A DNA stretch of 64,000 nt, taken from positions 12,334,300 through 12,398,299 of the forward strand of contig OX465104.1 of the NCBI GenBank assembly GCA_949987565.1, in the 5' to 3' direction. A program made the position numbers and the translations under genes. The DNA comes from Luidia sarsii (taxonomy: Eukaryota > Echinodermata > Asteroidea > Paxillosida > Luidiidae). Shown piece after piece: positions 1 through 10,510 of this stretch; position 1 is the first letter of the stretch; every line of letters begins with the position of its first letter. Below the pieces are notes generated by a model. The model made no database searches. It was given only the letters and a program-made list of their open reading frames with translations, and was not told the origin of the DNA.

Positions 1-240
1 TGAGTGTCCTCAACCAACTGAGTATCTGAAGTGTCAACGAGCATACTGAGCTTCACGGCACTAGTTACCAAGGAAACAGTTGACAGTGTTTCAAACAGAC
101 TCTCCCAGGAGCTGTTGCGAGCACCCTGTTGCATTTATAGTAGCAGTTGGAGGTTGAAGGGGCTTGGCCGAGTGAGCAAGAGGCTGCGGAGAGGACTATG
201 AGCAGGGCTTACTTAGCCAGGGGCAGCCATTGAGGAAGCA
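1..240 (+). other. 5' untranslated or upstream DNA of the Kir gene
   Basis: This stretch leads into the channel start codon. An in-frame TAG at 214-216 closes the reading frame upstream, so the ATG at 241 is the first usable start. No convincing TATA box is visible. A pyrimidine-rich run ending in AG at 107-108 could be a 3' splice site for an upstream non-coding exon, but nothing in the window confirms it. Confidence 0.5.
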
Positions 241-1797
241 ATGCAGGCCAAGGAGGAGTGCTTGAACATGCTGGAGGACAAGAATGAGTCGCTGGAGGAG
301 CGCCGGGGCAGCAACGTCAGCGACTCGTCGGAGAGCGCCTACAGTAGCAATGGCATTGCCGCCAACCTGCCCAACCACCACGAGCGCAAGGAGTCGGTCC
401 GCTCCTACCGGCTCCGGCGCAAGCTGCGCCGCCGCAAGCAGATGCAGCGGCTAGTCAGCAAGGAGGGCGTCTGCAACGTCACTCACACCCATGTCAAGAA
501 CCTTGGCTCGCGGCTCTTTGCCGACCTCTTCACCACGCTCATAGACCTGCGCTGGCGCTACAACCTGAGCGTCTTCACGCTGGCCTATGTGCTCAGCTGG
601 TTCCTCTTTGGCATCGTCTGGTTTGTCATCGCCGCCAGCCACGGCGATCTGAACTACCTGGAGCGAAACATCACGAACCTGGACTGGCAGCCGTGCGTGG
701 ACAACGTGGACTCGTTTGCCGCCTCCTTTCTGTTCTCGGTCGAGACGCAGACCACCATCGGGTACGGCGGTCGGAGTGTGACCGAAGCCTGCCCCCACGC
801 CATCCTGGTGGTGGTCATCCAGTCGGTGATCAGCTGCTTGATAGATGCTGTCATGATCGGCTGCATCTTCGCCAAGATCGCCCGGCCCAAGAAGCGGGCG
901 GCTACGCTCAAGTTCAGCCGCAGCGCTGTCATCGCCCAGCGGGATGGCCGCTTCTGCTTCATGTTCCGCCTGGGCGACATTCGCAACTCCCACCTGTTTG
1001 AGGCCCACGTCCGCGCCTACCTCCTCAAGCCCCGGGTCACAGCCGAGGGCGAGATCATCCCCTTGCACACCTTCAACTTGGACCTGAACTTCGACACGGG
1101 CGAGGACCGGATTTTCTTGGTCTGGCCGATCATCATCTGCCACGAGATTGATGAGGACAGCCCGCTGTACGAGTACACTGCCAAGGGGCTGGAGAACGCA
1201 GACTTTGAGATCATCGTGATCCTGGAGGGCATCGTGGAGCAGACGGGCCTGACCACCCAGGCCCGGACGTCCTACCTGCCCTCAGAGATCCTCTGGGGTC
1301 ACCGCTTCACCAGCTCCGTGGTCTTCCTGAAGAGTGAGAACGACAAACAGTACGACATCGACTACTCCAAGTTCGATCAGACCTACCAGGTCCCGGAGAC
1401 ACCGCGCTACAGCGCCAAGGACCTGGACCTGATGGAGCGCAAGGCCTCGTCTCTTGCCGACGACCCACTAGACGGTCTTCGCGACTACATCCTCAAGGTG
1501 ATGAGGGAGGCCAAGCTGGAGGACCTGGACCGGGAGCAGGACGGCGACAGCCGTGGCCGCATCTACAACAAGCGAGTTGAGGCGCTGACCTCCCGCGAGA
1601 AGGCCCGCTTCAAGAGCCGCAGCAGTGAGCACCTCTCGGTCGGCCGTTGCTTTGGCCGGAACGCCCTGCCGCTGGCTTCCGCCAAGAGTGAATCCATCGA
1701 GAAGTTGACGCCGGATGAGGCTGGGGACAGACGGAGGCCTGTCCGCAATTGCAGCGACGGCAATGTCAGTCCCCTCTCCAGGGAGTCGCATGTATGA
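241..1797 (+). CDS. Inward-rectifier potassium channel (Kir2/Kir3-like), complete, single exon
   Basis: A 518-residue plasma-membrane K+ channel subunit, expected to work as a tetramer that sets resting potential. Order along the protein: a long polar N-terminus with a basic run at 57-67; the conserved pre-M1 segment DLFTTLIDLRWR (95-106); M1 about 111-133; turret with a glycosylation sequon at N143; pore helix; filter TIGYG (172-176); M2 about 187-211; PKKR (216-219), a PIP2-contact region in the family; the Ig-like cytoplasmic domain to about 385; a variable tail. C152 and C184 match the conserved extracellular disulfide. D202 in M2, E254 and E323 match Kir2.1 rectification residues D172, E224 and E299, so strong rectification is inferred. 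The turret WQPCVDN looks more like Kir3, so the subfamily is unsettled. The protein ends in S-H-V, a class I PDZ ligand as in Kir2. Intronless coding is common in vertebrate KCNJ genes. The start is fixed by an upstream in-frame stop at 214. The coding DNA is much more GC-rich than its surroundings. Confidence 0.96.
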   Translation: MQAKEECLNMLEDKNESLEERRGSNVSDSSESAYSSNGIAANLPNHHERKESVRSYRLRRKLRRRKQMQRLVSKEGVCNVTHTHVKNLGSRLFADLFTTLIDLRWRYNLSVFTLAYVLSWFLFGIVWFVIAASHGDLNYLERNITNLDWQPCVDNVDSFAASFLFSVETQTTIGYGGRSVTEACPHAILVVVIQSVISCLIDAVMIGCIFAKIARPKKRAATLKFSRSAVIAQRDGRFCFMFRLGDIRNSHLFEAHVRAYLLKPRVTAEGEIIPLHTFNLDLNFDTGEDRIFLVWPIIICHEIDEDSPLYEYTAKGLENADFEIIVILEGIVEQTGLTTQARTSYLPSEILWGHRFTSSVVFLKSENDKQYDIDYSKFDQTYQVPETPRYSAKDLDLMERKASSLADDPLDGLRDYILKVMREAKLEDLDREQDGDSRGRIYNKRVEALTSREKARFKSRSSEHLSVGRCFGRNALPLASAKSESIEKLTPDEAGDRRRPVRNCSDGNVSPLSRESHV

Positions 1798-1802
1798 CAA
1801 AC

Positions 1803-1811
1803 AAGGTAAGA
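1803..1811 (+). other. Candidate 5' splice site just after the Kir stop
   Basis: AAG followed by GTAAGA is a near-perfect donor, with the junction after 1805, only eight bases past the TGA (1795-1797). If used, it would start an intron in the 3' UTR. The short distance from the stop would not trigger nonsense-mediated decay by the usual 50-55 base rule. No acceptor could be assigned. Confidence 0.4.
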
Positions 1812-1879
1812 ATCAACCACTGCACACCATGGACATGAACAGTGTTATGATATAAACCCCATCTTGAACCAAGTTCCTG

Positions 1880-1993
1880 CTTTTGAGAATGGTCCTGCCT
1901 GCCTGGATCGAATTGTCAGGCCCTTTTATTTTTGTGAGATTTTACAATGTTGCTCATTTGTACAGAGTACTGTAAGCAGCTTCCAACAATTTG
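1880..1993 (-). mobile_element. Foldback family C, single right arm
   Basis: It shows the family landmarks in order: TTTTGAGAATGGTCCTGC, a GATCGAATTGTCAGGCCC-like block, then GTAAGCAGCTTCCAACA. The matching left arm is missing. It lies 80 bases after the Kir stop. Confidence 0.6.
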
Positions 1994-2559
1994 TGTATTG
2001 CTCCAACTTTTGCGACACAACTTCCGTCCTTCCATTTAGACTGGTACATGATGTGAAAAGATTCTTGGACAAAATTGAAATGATAGCCAAAAGGCAAATT
2101 CATGCACTGTATTTCCCTTCCCTTCCATCCCATTCTAGTCTGCCAGTGTTTATCATATTCCGCCATTTGTAGTTTTTTTCCTTTCCTCTCTGGTTTTGCC
2201 CTTGTCACTCTGCCTTTGAAATTGGGAAAGGTCCTGCCAGTATTGCCATGTTAGCCCCCCTCTCATACATAAACCCTCGAGAGTTGTATTCCCTGTCTTG
2301 GCAAATGCATTAAGATGGTTTGGAAACTTTGGATCACAAGGGACCAGTCTTCAAAGTGGAGTGGCTTATCATCCAATCCCAAATTCCCCTGTGGTCCAAG
2401 CCCTGTGGACATTAACACTACATTGACAAATTGCCTTTGATGGTTTGACTATGCAATATGATAAGAAGACCCTAACAAGGAGCAAGACTTAGGTGCTTAC
2501 CACTGTCACTGTACGTTGTGTATACCGGTATATTTATTACAGAAAAAAGTGAAACATCG

Positions 2560-2655
2560 AAAATTAGGAGTCCTGACCTGATGTTTCGATCCTAGCAGGA
2601 CCAGTGATTCTGTACTAGGTTGAGAAAGGTCCTGCCAGGATCGAAATGTCAATTC
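2560..2655. mobile_element. Foldback family C, near-complete hairpin
   Basis: The left arm CCTGATGTTTCGATCCTAGC and the right arm GGTCCTGCCAGGATCGAAAT are inverted copies separated by about 30 bases, giving a short hairpin. Confidence 0.65.
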
Positions 2656-2769
2656 CTCGTAAGTTTTGATGATCGTTTTTTCGTCATTTAACATTTTGAA
2701 GAAAAGAGACATCTATCCGATGTTTTTCCTGTTGGAATCGTACATGATGTGTACATACATGTACACTAT

Positions 2770-3153
2770 AGCTGCGTTTCCACTGGACTTATTTTGGTCA
2801 AAGTACGTGTAACCGAGACTATGGTTACCTTTCCCATTTTAAGTCCAGTGTAACCGGCCAAATTTCCTCTTGTTTACTTTAACCATCCGAATGGTTACTT
2901 TTACTGGCCAACCTCTGTCCAATAAAAGTGACCAGGTAAGTTTAACCGAGCCGATTAGTCCAGTGGAAATGCACCACTTGGTAAAATGCGTACACGTATG
3001 CACTGTGCACAAATCAATTTGGCCAGCTCGGTTTACTTTAACGTCTCAGTTAAATTGACTGACTCAAAAGTCCAAGTGAGAACGACGGTCAAATTAGACC
3101 ATTGGAAATCTAACCATTGTCTCGGTTAAATTTCAGTGCAGTGGAAACGCGGT
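2770..3153. mobile_element. MITE-like element with GCGTTTCCACTG ends
   Basis: The left end reads GCTGCGTTTCCACTGGAC and the right end GTGCAGTGGAAACGCGG, an imperfect inverted pair. Several internal sub-copies of the end motif occur, for example AGTCCAGTGGAAATGC near 2960. Length and inverted ends without any coding capacity suggest a non-autonomous DNA transposon. The superfamily cannot be told. Confidence 0.65.
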
Positions 3154-3159
3154 TTACAA

Positions 3160-3362
3160 TGTATGCCTACAAGTACAATGTAGTAAGCCAATATGATACC
3201 CTACACGTACATGTAGGTCCGTGCAAGTTTGACCACACTATACTGTACGTATTGTCGTATTTTGACAGCCTACTGTACATGTTTCTAAGGACCAACTCAG
3301 CCAACTGGTACAGTACATGTACATGTGCGTACAGTACATGTACTTGTACGTATACTGTAGAT
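3160..3362. repeat. CATGTA hexamer cluster
   Basis: Interrupted runs of TACATGTACATG mixed with GTACAGTACATG and GTACTTGTACG variants. The motif is its own reverse complement, so both strands read alike. Confidence 0.85.
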
Positions 3363-3674
3363 GACTAGCCGCCCACCAGCATGTATTTTCAGATCTTGTA
3401 ACTTTCTGTTAAAGCTCTAATGGCTTAGCGTGGGGTTGGTGGGGATGGGTTATGTTTTTGGATTTCTGTAAGTGCAGCGTCCCAATCCAAACCCATCTTC
3501 TTGTCAGTCTGTGTTGGAATACTTATTTGTCTGGCTTGTTTTGATCCGATGGCTTGTCACTTTGTTGTGTCCTATCTGTCCATTAAAATTAAGGAAAATC
3601 ATGCCTCTGGAAAAAGGGTGCATCAGACGGACTTTCAAGAGAAACCCCCCCCCCCCAAAAAAAGGTTTAAGACT

Positions 3675-3795
3675 TACATGTACATGTACAAGTACATACG
3701 TGTACAAGTACATGATACATGTACATGTACACTATACAAGTACATGTATATGTACGATTGTACGTAGCTCTGTTCATGTAGTTTTGTACATGTGG
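3675..3795. repeat. CATGTA hexamer cluster
   Basis: Repeated GTACATGTACA units with GTACAAGTACAT variants, beginning 12 bases after the C12A7 junction. Confidence 0.85.
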
Positions 3796-3979
3796 TTATT
3801 TCCCAAGGCAATATTTACACAAGAGGAATGTTTGGCCTTGTTCTGGGAAAATTAAATTGAATTTGATGTTAGACTGGGGCCTAATTACTACAATAACCTC
3901 TCTCCCTGTCTCCCACCCAATCCCACTATCCTCGAAGAGAGACGAGATGAGATGAGATGATGGAAAATGAAATGATGTA

Positions 3980-4035
3980 CCGGTACATGTAAATTTGTAA
4001 TGTATGGTACAGTTGTGTACATGTACATGTACAGG
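3980..4035. repeat. CATGTA hexamer cluster, short
   Basis: Contains GTACCGGTACATGTA and a run of GTGTACATGTACATGTAC. Confidence 0.8.
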
Positions 4036-4219
4036 TAAAATAGAATTTGGTGTAAATCGCTTACTGACATTTAATAGCTGAAATCCAAATGTGAAAACTT
4101 TAGAGGATCATTCCGTGTTTTTTTTTCTTCATCCTAGTAGGACCTTTAACAAAGGCATAAGGCAATCTGCTTCAGGCCGCCAATTTTTTTGAGAAATGAA
4201 CATTGCACTAGACTTGTTG

Positions 4220-4490
4220 TTAGTGCAGTATTTTTTATCATTTCCTGTATACTGTACTACATGTATACGGTACATGTAAATTGTATACATGTACATGTAC
4301 ACTACATTATGATTTATAGCAAAGCATGGTGTATTTGTGAAATGTTGTGCTGTTTTACATGTGCATGTACATGGGCAGTGTGCACACTGCACAGTACTTA
4401 CATAAAACTTTCACTTGGATCGTACATGCCCAGTACAGTATGTATTTAGTGCATGTGAACGGTACATGTACATGTGTGTACATGTACATG
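4220..4490. repeat. CATGTA hexamer cluster
   Basis: Interspersed TACATGTA, GTATACATGTACATGTAC and GTGCATGTACAT units with spacers of 10-40 bases. Confidence 0.85.
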
Positions 4491-5154
4491 AGAACTGAAG
4501 GCAGGGAATTGATAAACTATGTTATGGATGCAAAACTACATTTATGTCCAATTGTCTATGTACAGTACTTGATTTACAACAAGCCTGGAAGCTTGTTTGT
4601 GTTTGTTTGCTCTGTACTGCAGTTCCTAGAATGTGACGCATGTTTACTAGTTTTCTTAGATTAAATACAATTCCAGATAATTATGGATTGGGGAAGCCGG
4701 AAGGGGTTTGGTTAGAAAAGGAGGAGGGAAAATAGATTAGATTGTCAATCAAATGTGTTATCACCCCACTGGGTCTTGCCTGAGGATGTTGTCCAAGATT
4801 GCTGTTGACTGGGTAATCGCAGATCTGCAAAACGGGTAAAATCAGCACAGAACCCTTCCAAATGAAGCAAGGCCAGCTGGCATACAGCTGCCACATGTTA
4901 ATAACCTCCCACAACCCCTTTTCTTCCTAGCTGGTAACATTTTTGGTAGGCCCTACTGCCACATCCTGAGTGCACGCCCCCAGTGAATTGCTTTCACATA
5001 CAGTACTGTAATTTCAGAGCGGTTTGAGCTGGCATGAAACAACTCCTCGTTTGGGATGTCATGACTTGGGTTGCCAGGAGATGATGCATTCATTTATATT
5101 CACGAGGGTGCTGAATTCGGATGAAACTGTTAGTCATATACTTGGTAAATGTAG

Positions 5155-5320
5155 TTGTATACACTGTAGGTTAATCTACTGTACCAGTACATGTAACAAA
5201 TTAATTGTGTAATGTACTAGTACTTGTAAAATTGTGTAACAGTGTAATGTAAAGTGTACAGTACAGTACATGTACATGTATATTGTACACATGTACATGT
5301 ATGTGCATATAATTATGTAC
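5155..5320. repeat. CATGTA hexamer cluster
   Basis: Units of GTACAGTACATGTACATG and variants such as GTACCAGTACATG and GTACTAGTACTTG. Single-base variation about the GTAC core is typical of the window. Confidence 0.85.
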
Positions 5321-5884
5321 AAGTTCCAACTTTGTGACAAATACGTGTATGCACTGATTTGTGTGCATTAACATTACTGGTAATTACCCCTCCAGGATGA
5401 CTTTTTTGTACTTTTCCTTCGATAGTGTGAATGTAATTATTTTTTATTGTCACTTGCATCAGTTGAGGCCTGAGGGTGTAAAAATAATTTGGTTCAAAGT
5501 GAGCATGAGCCTAATTACCATCCGACCTGTTGCATTGTTTGGTAGCTAATGGCAGGTGGAACAAAACTACTGCTGCGCTGGAACTGTGGAAGTGGCCGGC
5601 GACTACATGTTATCCCTGTGACAGTGATCTTTATTGTTACACAATTGTTGTAACACGGATTTGCTGTTGATGAAGTCAGGATACCCCCAAGAGATCAGAT
5701 TGTGAAGTGATCCCCATGACAGCTTTCATAGACCACCTCGAACATTTGTCAAATTTCACTCGGCTAGTTAAAGCAAAAGTGAACTGTGTAGCAGTGGTTA
5801 TCGCCCCCCCCCCCCCATTTAAAAAAGGGAGTTGAGACTTAAGTGGAACTTCTAGTGCTTTACACTTCTTCCAAATCTGTACAT

Positions 5885-6035
5885 CAAGATACATGTAGCA
5901 TGGTCATTTACCAAATTTTTGTTTTTATCAAATTATCGGTTGCTGTACATGTACATGTACGTCTGTACATGTGGTACATCCGGTCTTGTCTGCTTGTACA
6001 ATGCACATAAGTACAAGTACAGGTACTTACATGTG
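5885..6035. repeat. CATGTA hexamer cluster
   Basis: TGTACATGTACATGTACG with GTACAAGTACAGGTAC variants. Confidence 0.8.
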
Positions 6036-6779
6036 TTCCCTGAGGGAATCGGACCCTCTCATGTGCATTCCAAATGGAATCAATTTTGCATTCTAAGTAT
6101 TTCTGTGAGTGTGAGTGCTCTGCCAAGTTTGCACAAACCATTGCACAGAACGGAACAACTCTATAATTCTCTCACAGCACCCTGCCCAAACCATCCCTGT
6201 TTAGCCTGCTTCCTGCCTTTTTTTCTTGAAAGGTCCTGGTCCTTCGATCATTTATTATTTAAAGGAGGGCAAATATTTGCAGCCATGGATAACAAAGGCA
6301 GGGGCTGGCCTCTTTTGCTGTTTGCTGTTTGGCTAAAAAAAAAAGCAGAAAAAAGAAGAACGCTTTCTGGAAGCAGCCCCACTCCCCAAAAAGGGGTGTG
6401 GAAATTGGGAGACAGTGAATTGAGCAAAGTGGGTTAATGGCACCGGAGGAAAAAGACACCACTAGAAAGATAGAAACCAAAATATCTGTTCAGATGGAAA
6501 CAGAAGAAGGAGCTACACGCAGCGGAAACAAATCCGTAAAGGAAACTACGTACAGTAGCGAGATCTCATCGAAAATCATGAGGAGGGAGGACTTCTGGAC
6601 TGCTTGCCCATTGCTCTCTAAGCTGTGGCCAAGTGGCGCTCAAACGTAAAGGCACCGTTTAAAAGCTGCCATAATCTTTTGGTCCGAAATTAAGGACAGC
6701 GCTCGGGTTCCTTTGTTCGTGGGGGGAGTGTGTAAATAGCCTCAGGGTTGTGTGTTCACGCTTGGTCCCCTTCTCTTCC

Positions 6780-6870
6780 TACTGTACATGTACGTGTACA
6801 TTCCAGCTAGTAAAGTACATTGTGTACTTACATGTGTACATGTACATGTACAGTACATGTACCGGTATGT
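6780..6870. repeat. CATGTA hexamer cluster
   Basis: Dense TGTACATGTACATGTACAG ending in ACCGGTATG. Confidence 0.85.
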
Positions 6871-7169
6871 GTGGTTGCTCCTGAGTCAAAACTTGTCTTG
6901 TATCTGTCTTCAGTGACAAGCTGTAGAAAATGTCATCCACCAACGTTGTGTTGAAGAATGCTACTTGTTTTGCATTTAACTTTATGTGCAACTGTACAGG
7001 GGATGGGGAGACTTAACCTCACTTGAATACCGAGGTGTTTGGCGTACCTTTAATCTGCATCTGTTGAAGCCTATCCCTCTCAAATCCACAGACAGGTGTG
7101 CACTGTGCAGCAGTCTTGGGGCCCCTTATTCCTATTCTGTAATCCTTAGGTGGAGAAGTTACAGCTCCT

Positions 7170-7485
7170 TGTTTACATGCACATGTACATGTTGTACATG
7201 TATGTGTACAACATGTATAGTACATGTACACCTGTACAGGTACATGTACAGTGTACAGTGTACATGTACATGTATGTGTAAATGTACTGTATACAGGTCT
7301 GTGTGTGGAGTAACCAACTACTGTACATGTACAACATGTACATGTATAGTTACACTGTACATATACCGGTACATACACCTATACAGGAACAATTGTACAG
7401 CGTACATGTACCGGTACAGTACATGTACATGTACATTTAATATAGTAAATACATGTAGTATTGTACGCTGTATGTACAGTACATG
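7170..7485. repeat. CATGTA hexamer cluster, long
   Basis: About 300 bases made mostly of TGTACA/ACATGT units in imperfect order, including GTGTACAGTGTACATG and GTACAGGTACATG variants. Open frames through it on both strands encode only Cys/Thr/Met/Tyr repeats and are not genes. Confidence 0.9.
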
Positions 7486-7599
7486 AAACTAACCCCCTCA
7501 TCTTGAGATTCTGTCTTTAACTCGAGCAAAAATGAAATGCCTCCAAAATTTCCAGCCTCATTGACATTCCTCAGTTAAAAGATGATGGGATCTACATTT

Positions 7600-7885
7600 A
7601 CATCACTGTACATGTACCATGTGTACAGTACTGGCAAACTGAACGCCGGAATTCACCTCTGCTCGTAGAAGAAAGCCAAAATAAACACAAGTGGCAGAGA
7701 TAGTAATTTGTCTAGGGCCCTGGTCCAGATTCTCGGGCTGCATTCCTCCCTTCTTTTGAATCATACATGTACATGTACATGGGCTGCATTCCACGCATAA
7801 AACGTCTTCACTCCATCTACACGGATACCGTAGTTGTGCAGTACATGTACATGTACGTACATGTACACATGTGCATGTACTCAGC
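7600..7885. repeat. Two CATGTA clusters around unique DNA
   Basis: Runs at 7605-7635 and 7765-7880 flank about 120 bases of unique sequence. Confidence 0.75.
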
Positions 7886-7984
7886 AACCCTCGTCAAAAT
7901 AACTCAGTCTTGCTTGCATGGCAGCCCTGTGACAAAAAAGGGATCTGATCCTGTTTCCTAAGACTTGTTGTCATGGTAATGTGA

Positions 7985-8400
7985 ATGAAAACAAAAGCCC
8001 CGCCTCGTCCTCTATCCGCCCACCCCCACATCGCCTCCCTCCCTCTCTCTCAGCCTAATCCAAGATAGGAATCCTATCATCTGGAAAGAGAGACGTTGGC
8101 CCGAGTAAGACCCACTGCTGGGTACTTCGCTTGCGAGCTGATTGTCAGCAACCCCTTACATCAATTTATTGATGCATGTGCAAGGAGATAAGAGGGGGAG
8201 GGGGAGGGAGGACTGGGGTCTTTCAAAGCTAGCTTCTTCAATTTGTGCGCGGAGCTCCTAGGAGTGCTTCCTGGCATTGTTGAGGAGACCTGGTGGTCTA
8301 ATTGTTTGAGACAATGCAAAGGGTTGGATCAATGCGCTCTATAATACAGACCAGACACCTCAGTGGGTTTTTCACTTTTTAATGGGGCCTTGAATGGTGT
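7985..8400. promoter_or_regulatory. Repeat-free block, candidate cis-regulatory DNA
   Basis: The block lacks CATGTA motifs, unlike both sides. It holds a perfect odd palindrome GATAGGAATCCTATC (8064-8078), a TAATCC homeodomain-type site, CAATTTATTG, GATAAG and ATTGT Sox-like cores. No coding frame fits. The function is inferred from composition and motif density only. Confidence 0.3.
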
Positions 8401-9120
8401 TTAGGGTGGGTAGATCGTGTGTTTACTTTGGGTTAAGTGAAAGGGGAGGGGGTCTTAGACATGATACAGGGATGATCCTCCTATGGGCACACTCTACTCT
8501 AGGCCGTTCCCACTGTGCAAAGAATTGCGATTCATAAAACATCTTTTATAAATTATATTTTGCTCTCATCCACATACAGGCCAAAAAGTGGCAATGCAAA
8601 AAATCACGAGCAGCTTGTGGTTAGCAATTGTGGTCAAATGGTGGGTGTATCCTTGAGGGTGGCCCATGCAGGGAGATTATACACTTTTTTAAACAGGCAC
8701 AGCACAGGTGTGATTCAGTGGAGTGTTCCCACGTAAATGAATGCAATTATCTACAGTACATGTAGAAGAGTCACTTTGCTAAAAAAAAAAACCTTGTTGA
8801 CAGCCAAACTCAAAGTTCTCCTTGTATTTTACGCTTCTCGTTTTTGTATCCGATATTTGTTGGAAATGGGTCAAACACAATAAAGCAAGTCATGAAATAA
8901 ATGGTTGTTAATGTTGTTTTAATTGTCACCGAGTCATTTTCATTCTTATCGGGTTTTTCTGCTTTCATAGCAGCTTGATGAAATTCAGCCTACATGTACA
9001 AAGTGTATGTGTTTTAGACGTGGTATTGAGAATATTCCTCCCCCCCCCCTCCCTCTTTACTGGTGCACTGTCGAGGATGTTCTTTTTCCTCTTCAGTGAT
9101 GACGATACCCTCTCAGTGTG
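8401..9120. other. Unique intergenic DNA with possible + strand polyadenylation signals
   Basis: No gene is seen. AATAAA occurs at 8879-8884 and 8896-8901 on the + strand, followed by a T/GT-rich stretch (ATGTTGTTTTAATTGT), the usual layout of a poly(A) site. It could end a long or spliced Kir 3' UTR, but there is no direct support. Confidence 0.3.
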
Positions 9121-9129
9121 AACTGAAGG

Positions 9130-9575
9130 GCTAGCCACATGTACATGTATCTGCTTCCGCAAAAAGTAATCCCAACCTACATGTACCCTGCAGTACCTCT
9201 TGGAACCCTAAGGTTGCCTCTTGCCCTGAGGTGGGCAAACTGCATTACATACAGTACATGCATGCACCTGTACATAATTGTGCACACAGATGGGTGCATG
9301 CAATGCTTGATACATGTACATGTACATGTATATCATGTACTGTGCCGTACGCTGTACATGTTCATAAACATGTTCACACCCATACAAACTTGAACAGTGC
9401 ATGTGTACAGTATACTCTATTGTACATGTACATGTACATGTACATGTACAAAGGCACTGCATTTTACATACCGGGGTACACCTTGCAGTGTACACTGTAC
9501 AGTATACTATACAAATGTACGTGTGCACACGATGTACATGTACATGTACATGTTCCTGTACATGTACACGTACAG
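9130..9575. repeat. CATGTA hexamer cluster, long
   Basis: Repeated TACATG arrays, the purest at about 9420-9455 and 9535-9565, separated by diverged GTGTACAGTATAC-type units. Confidence 0.9.
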
Positions 9576-9589
9576 GTACACGGTATCCA

Positions 9590-9795
9590 GGGGTCAATTT
9601 CACCAAACTCGTTGTACAATGTATCTTATAATCAATCGCAAGACAATGAGCTATGTATGCACAGAAACTATGCGGTGTGTCACAACTTACACACGTACAT
9701 GTACGATGGGTTATCTTTCGTTAATGTACATGTAACTACATGTACATATGTAAGTTGAGTTACGATGCATCGTAAGGCTTTGTGAAATCCTGGTA
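9590..9795 (+). mobile_element. Foldback family D copy with internal hexamer insertions
   Basis: Starts GGGGTCAATTTCACCAAACT and ends AAGGCTTTGTGAAATCC. Internal landmarks AATCGCAAGACAATGAG and ATGGGTTATC match the clean copy at 56.3 kb. CATGTA units have been inserted near 9695-9755, where the clean copy has only CCATCGTAAGTTGAG. Confidence 0.75.
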
Positions 9796-10059
9796 CGGTA
9801 CATTATAATCCCAGATCAAACCATGGAGGATGATCAAACATACTGGTACACATGTACAATGCACACATGTACAGTACATGTAATTTTTGTGCACTGTGGA
9901 GCTCAGCTTTCTAAGTACATGTAAGTGAGCACGAGGCCTGAGTGAAGACCCTTCATGTAATGGCATGGTGTCTGGGCTGGGGCCAACACAAGGGCCCAGA
10001 TTTATTTTTTTAAAGAAAGGGTGTAAAGTGCCACCTCAGAGGGGGGTCAAAAATTAGGC
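9796..10059. other. Intergenic DNA, no gene
   Basis: Short hexamer runs at 9845-9925, otherwise unique sequence. Confidence 0.5.
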
Positions 10060-10510
10060 TACACATTGTACATACATGTACATGTACATGTACAAGTACA
10101 TGTACATGTACATGTACATGTGTGTACATGTAAAAATGTACGTACATGTAGAAGGATGAACACCAAACAAAAGCACTTCAACGTGTGTAATATAATGCAT
10201 ACAGGATTTCTCTGAGCAAAGTACATGTACACTGTACATCATGTACGTGTATATAAATGTACATGTATGTGTAAATGTACAATGTACATGTACACTGTAT
10301 GTGCCGTATGTTCCTACATGCATACATGTGCTTCAAGTACTGTACATGTACATTTACTACATTACATACATGTACATGTACCGTACAGTGCTTTATAGAC
10401 CCACTCCCCACCAAATTGGTGGCTTAAGGAACATCAAGCTACATGTACATGTACAGTGTGTAGCACATCCACACTCCACAGTACCATACATGTACTACGT
10501 GTACATGTAT
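10060..10510. repeat. CATGTA hexamer cluster, long
   Basis: The run at about 10072-10140 is among the purest TACATG arrays in the window. Later parts alternate GTACATGTACA with GTACGTGTATAT and GTATGTGTAAATG variants. Confidence 0.9.

Larger units (their letters stand above)
1798..2769. other. Region downstream of Kir, no gene seen
   Basis: AT-richer DNA with no convincing coding frame. It holds a right arm and a degenerate copy of foldback family C (separate entries). Part may be Kir 3' UTR. No AATAAA is obvious close to the stop. Confidence 0.5.
3363..6779. other. Intergenic DNA with scattered hexamer clusters, no gene
   Basis: No coding frame is supported. Besides the listed clusters it holds a C12A7 homopolymer junction at 3645-3663, a C13 run at 5804-5816, and otherwise unremarkable AT-rich sequence. 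Short open frames here are driven by the hexamer (MYMY, HVHV or TCTC peptides). Confidence 0.6.

Noticed and set aside
451..1143. 230-residue open frame antisense to the Kir gene
   Set aside because: A shadow of GC-rich coding DNA. The + strand frame has the full Kir family signature.
6986..7486. Open frames rich in Cys/Thr or Met/Tyr or His/Val, here and at 9231-9758, 10054-10528, 27004-27426, 34428-34905
   Set aside because: They follow the CATGTA hexamer, which is open in all frames and gives only MYMY, HVHV or TCTC peptides.
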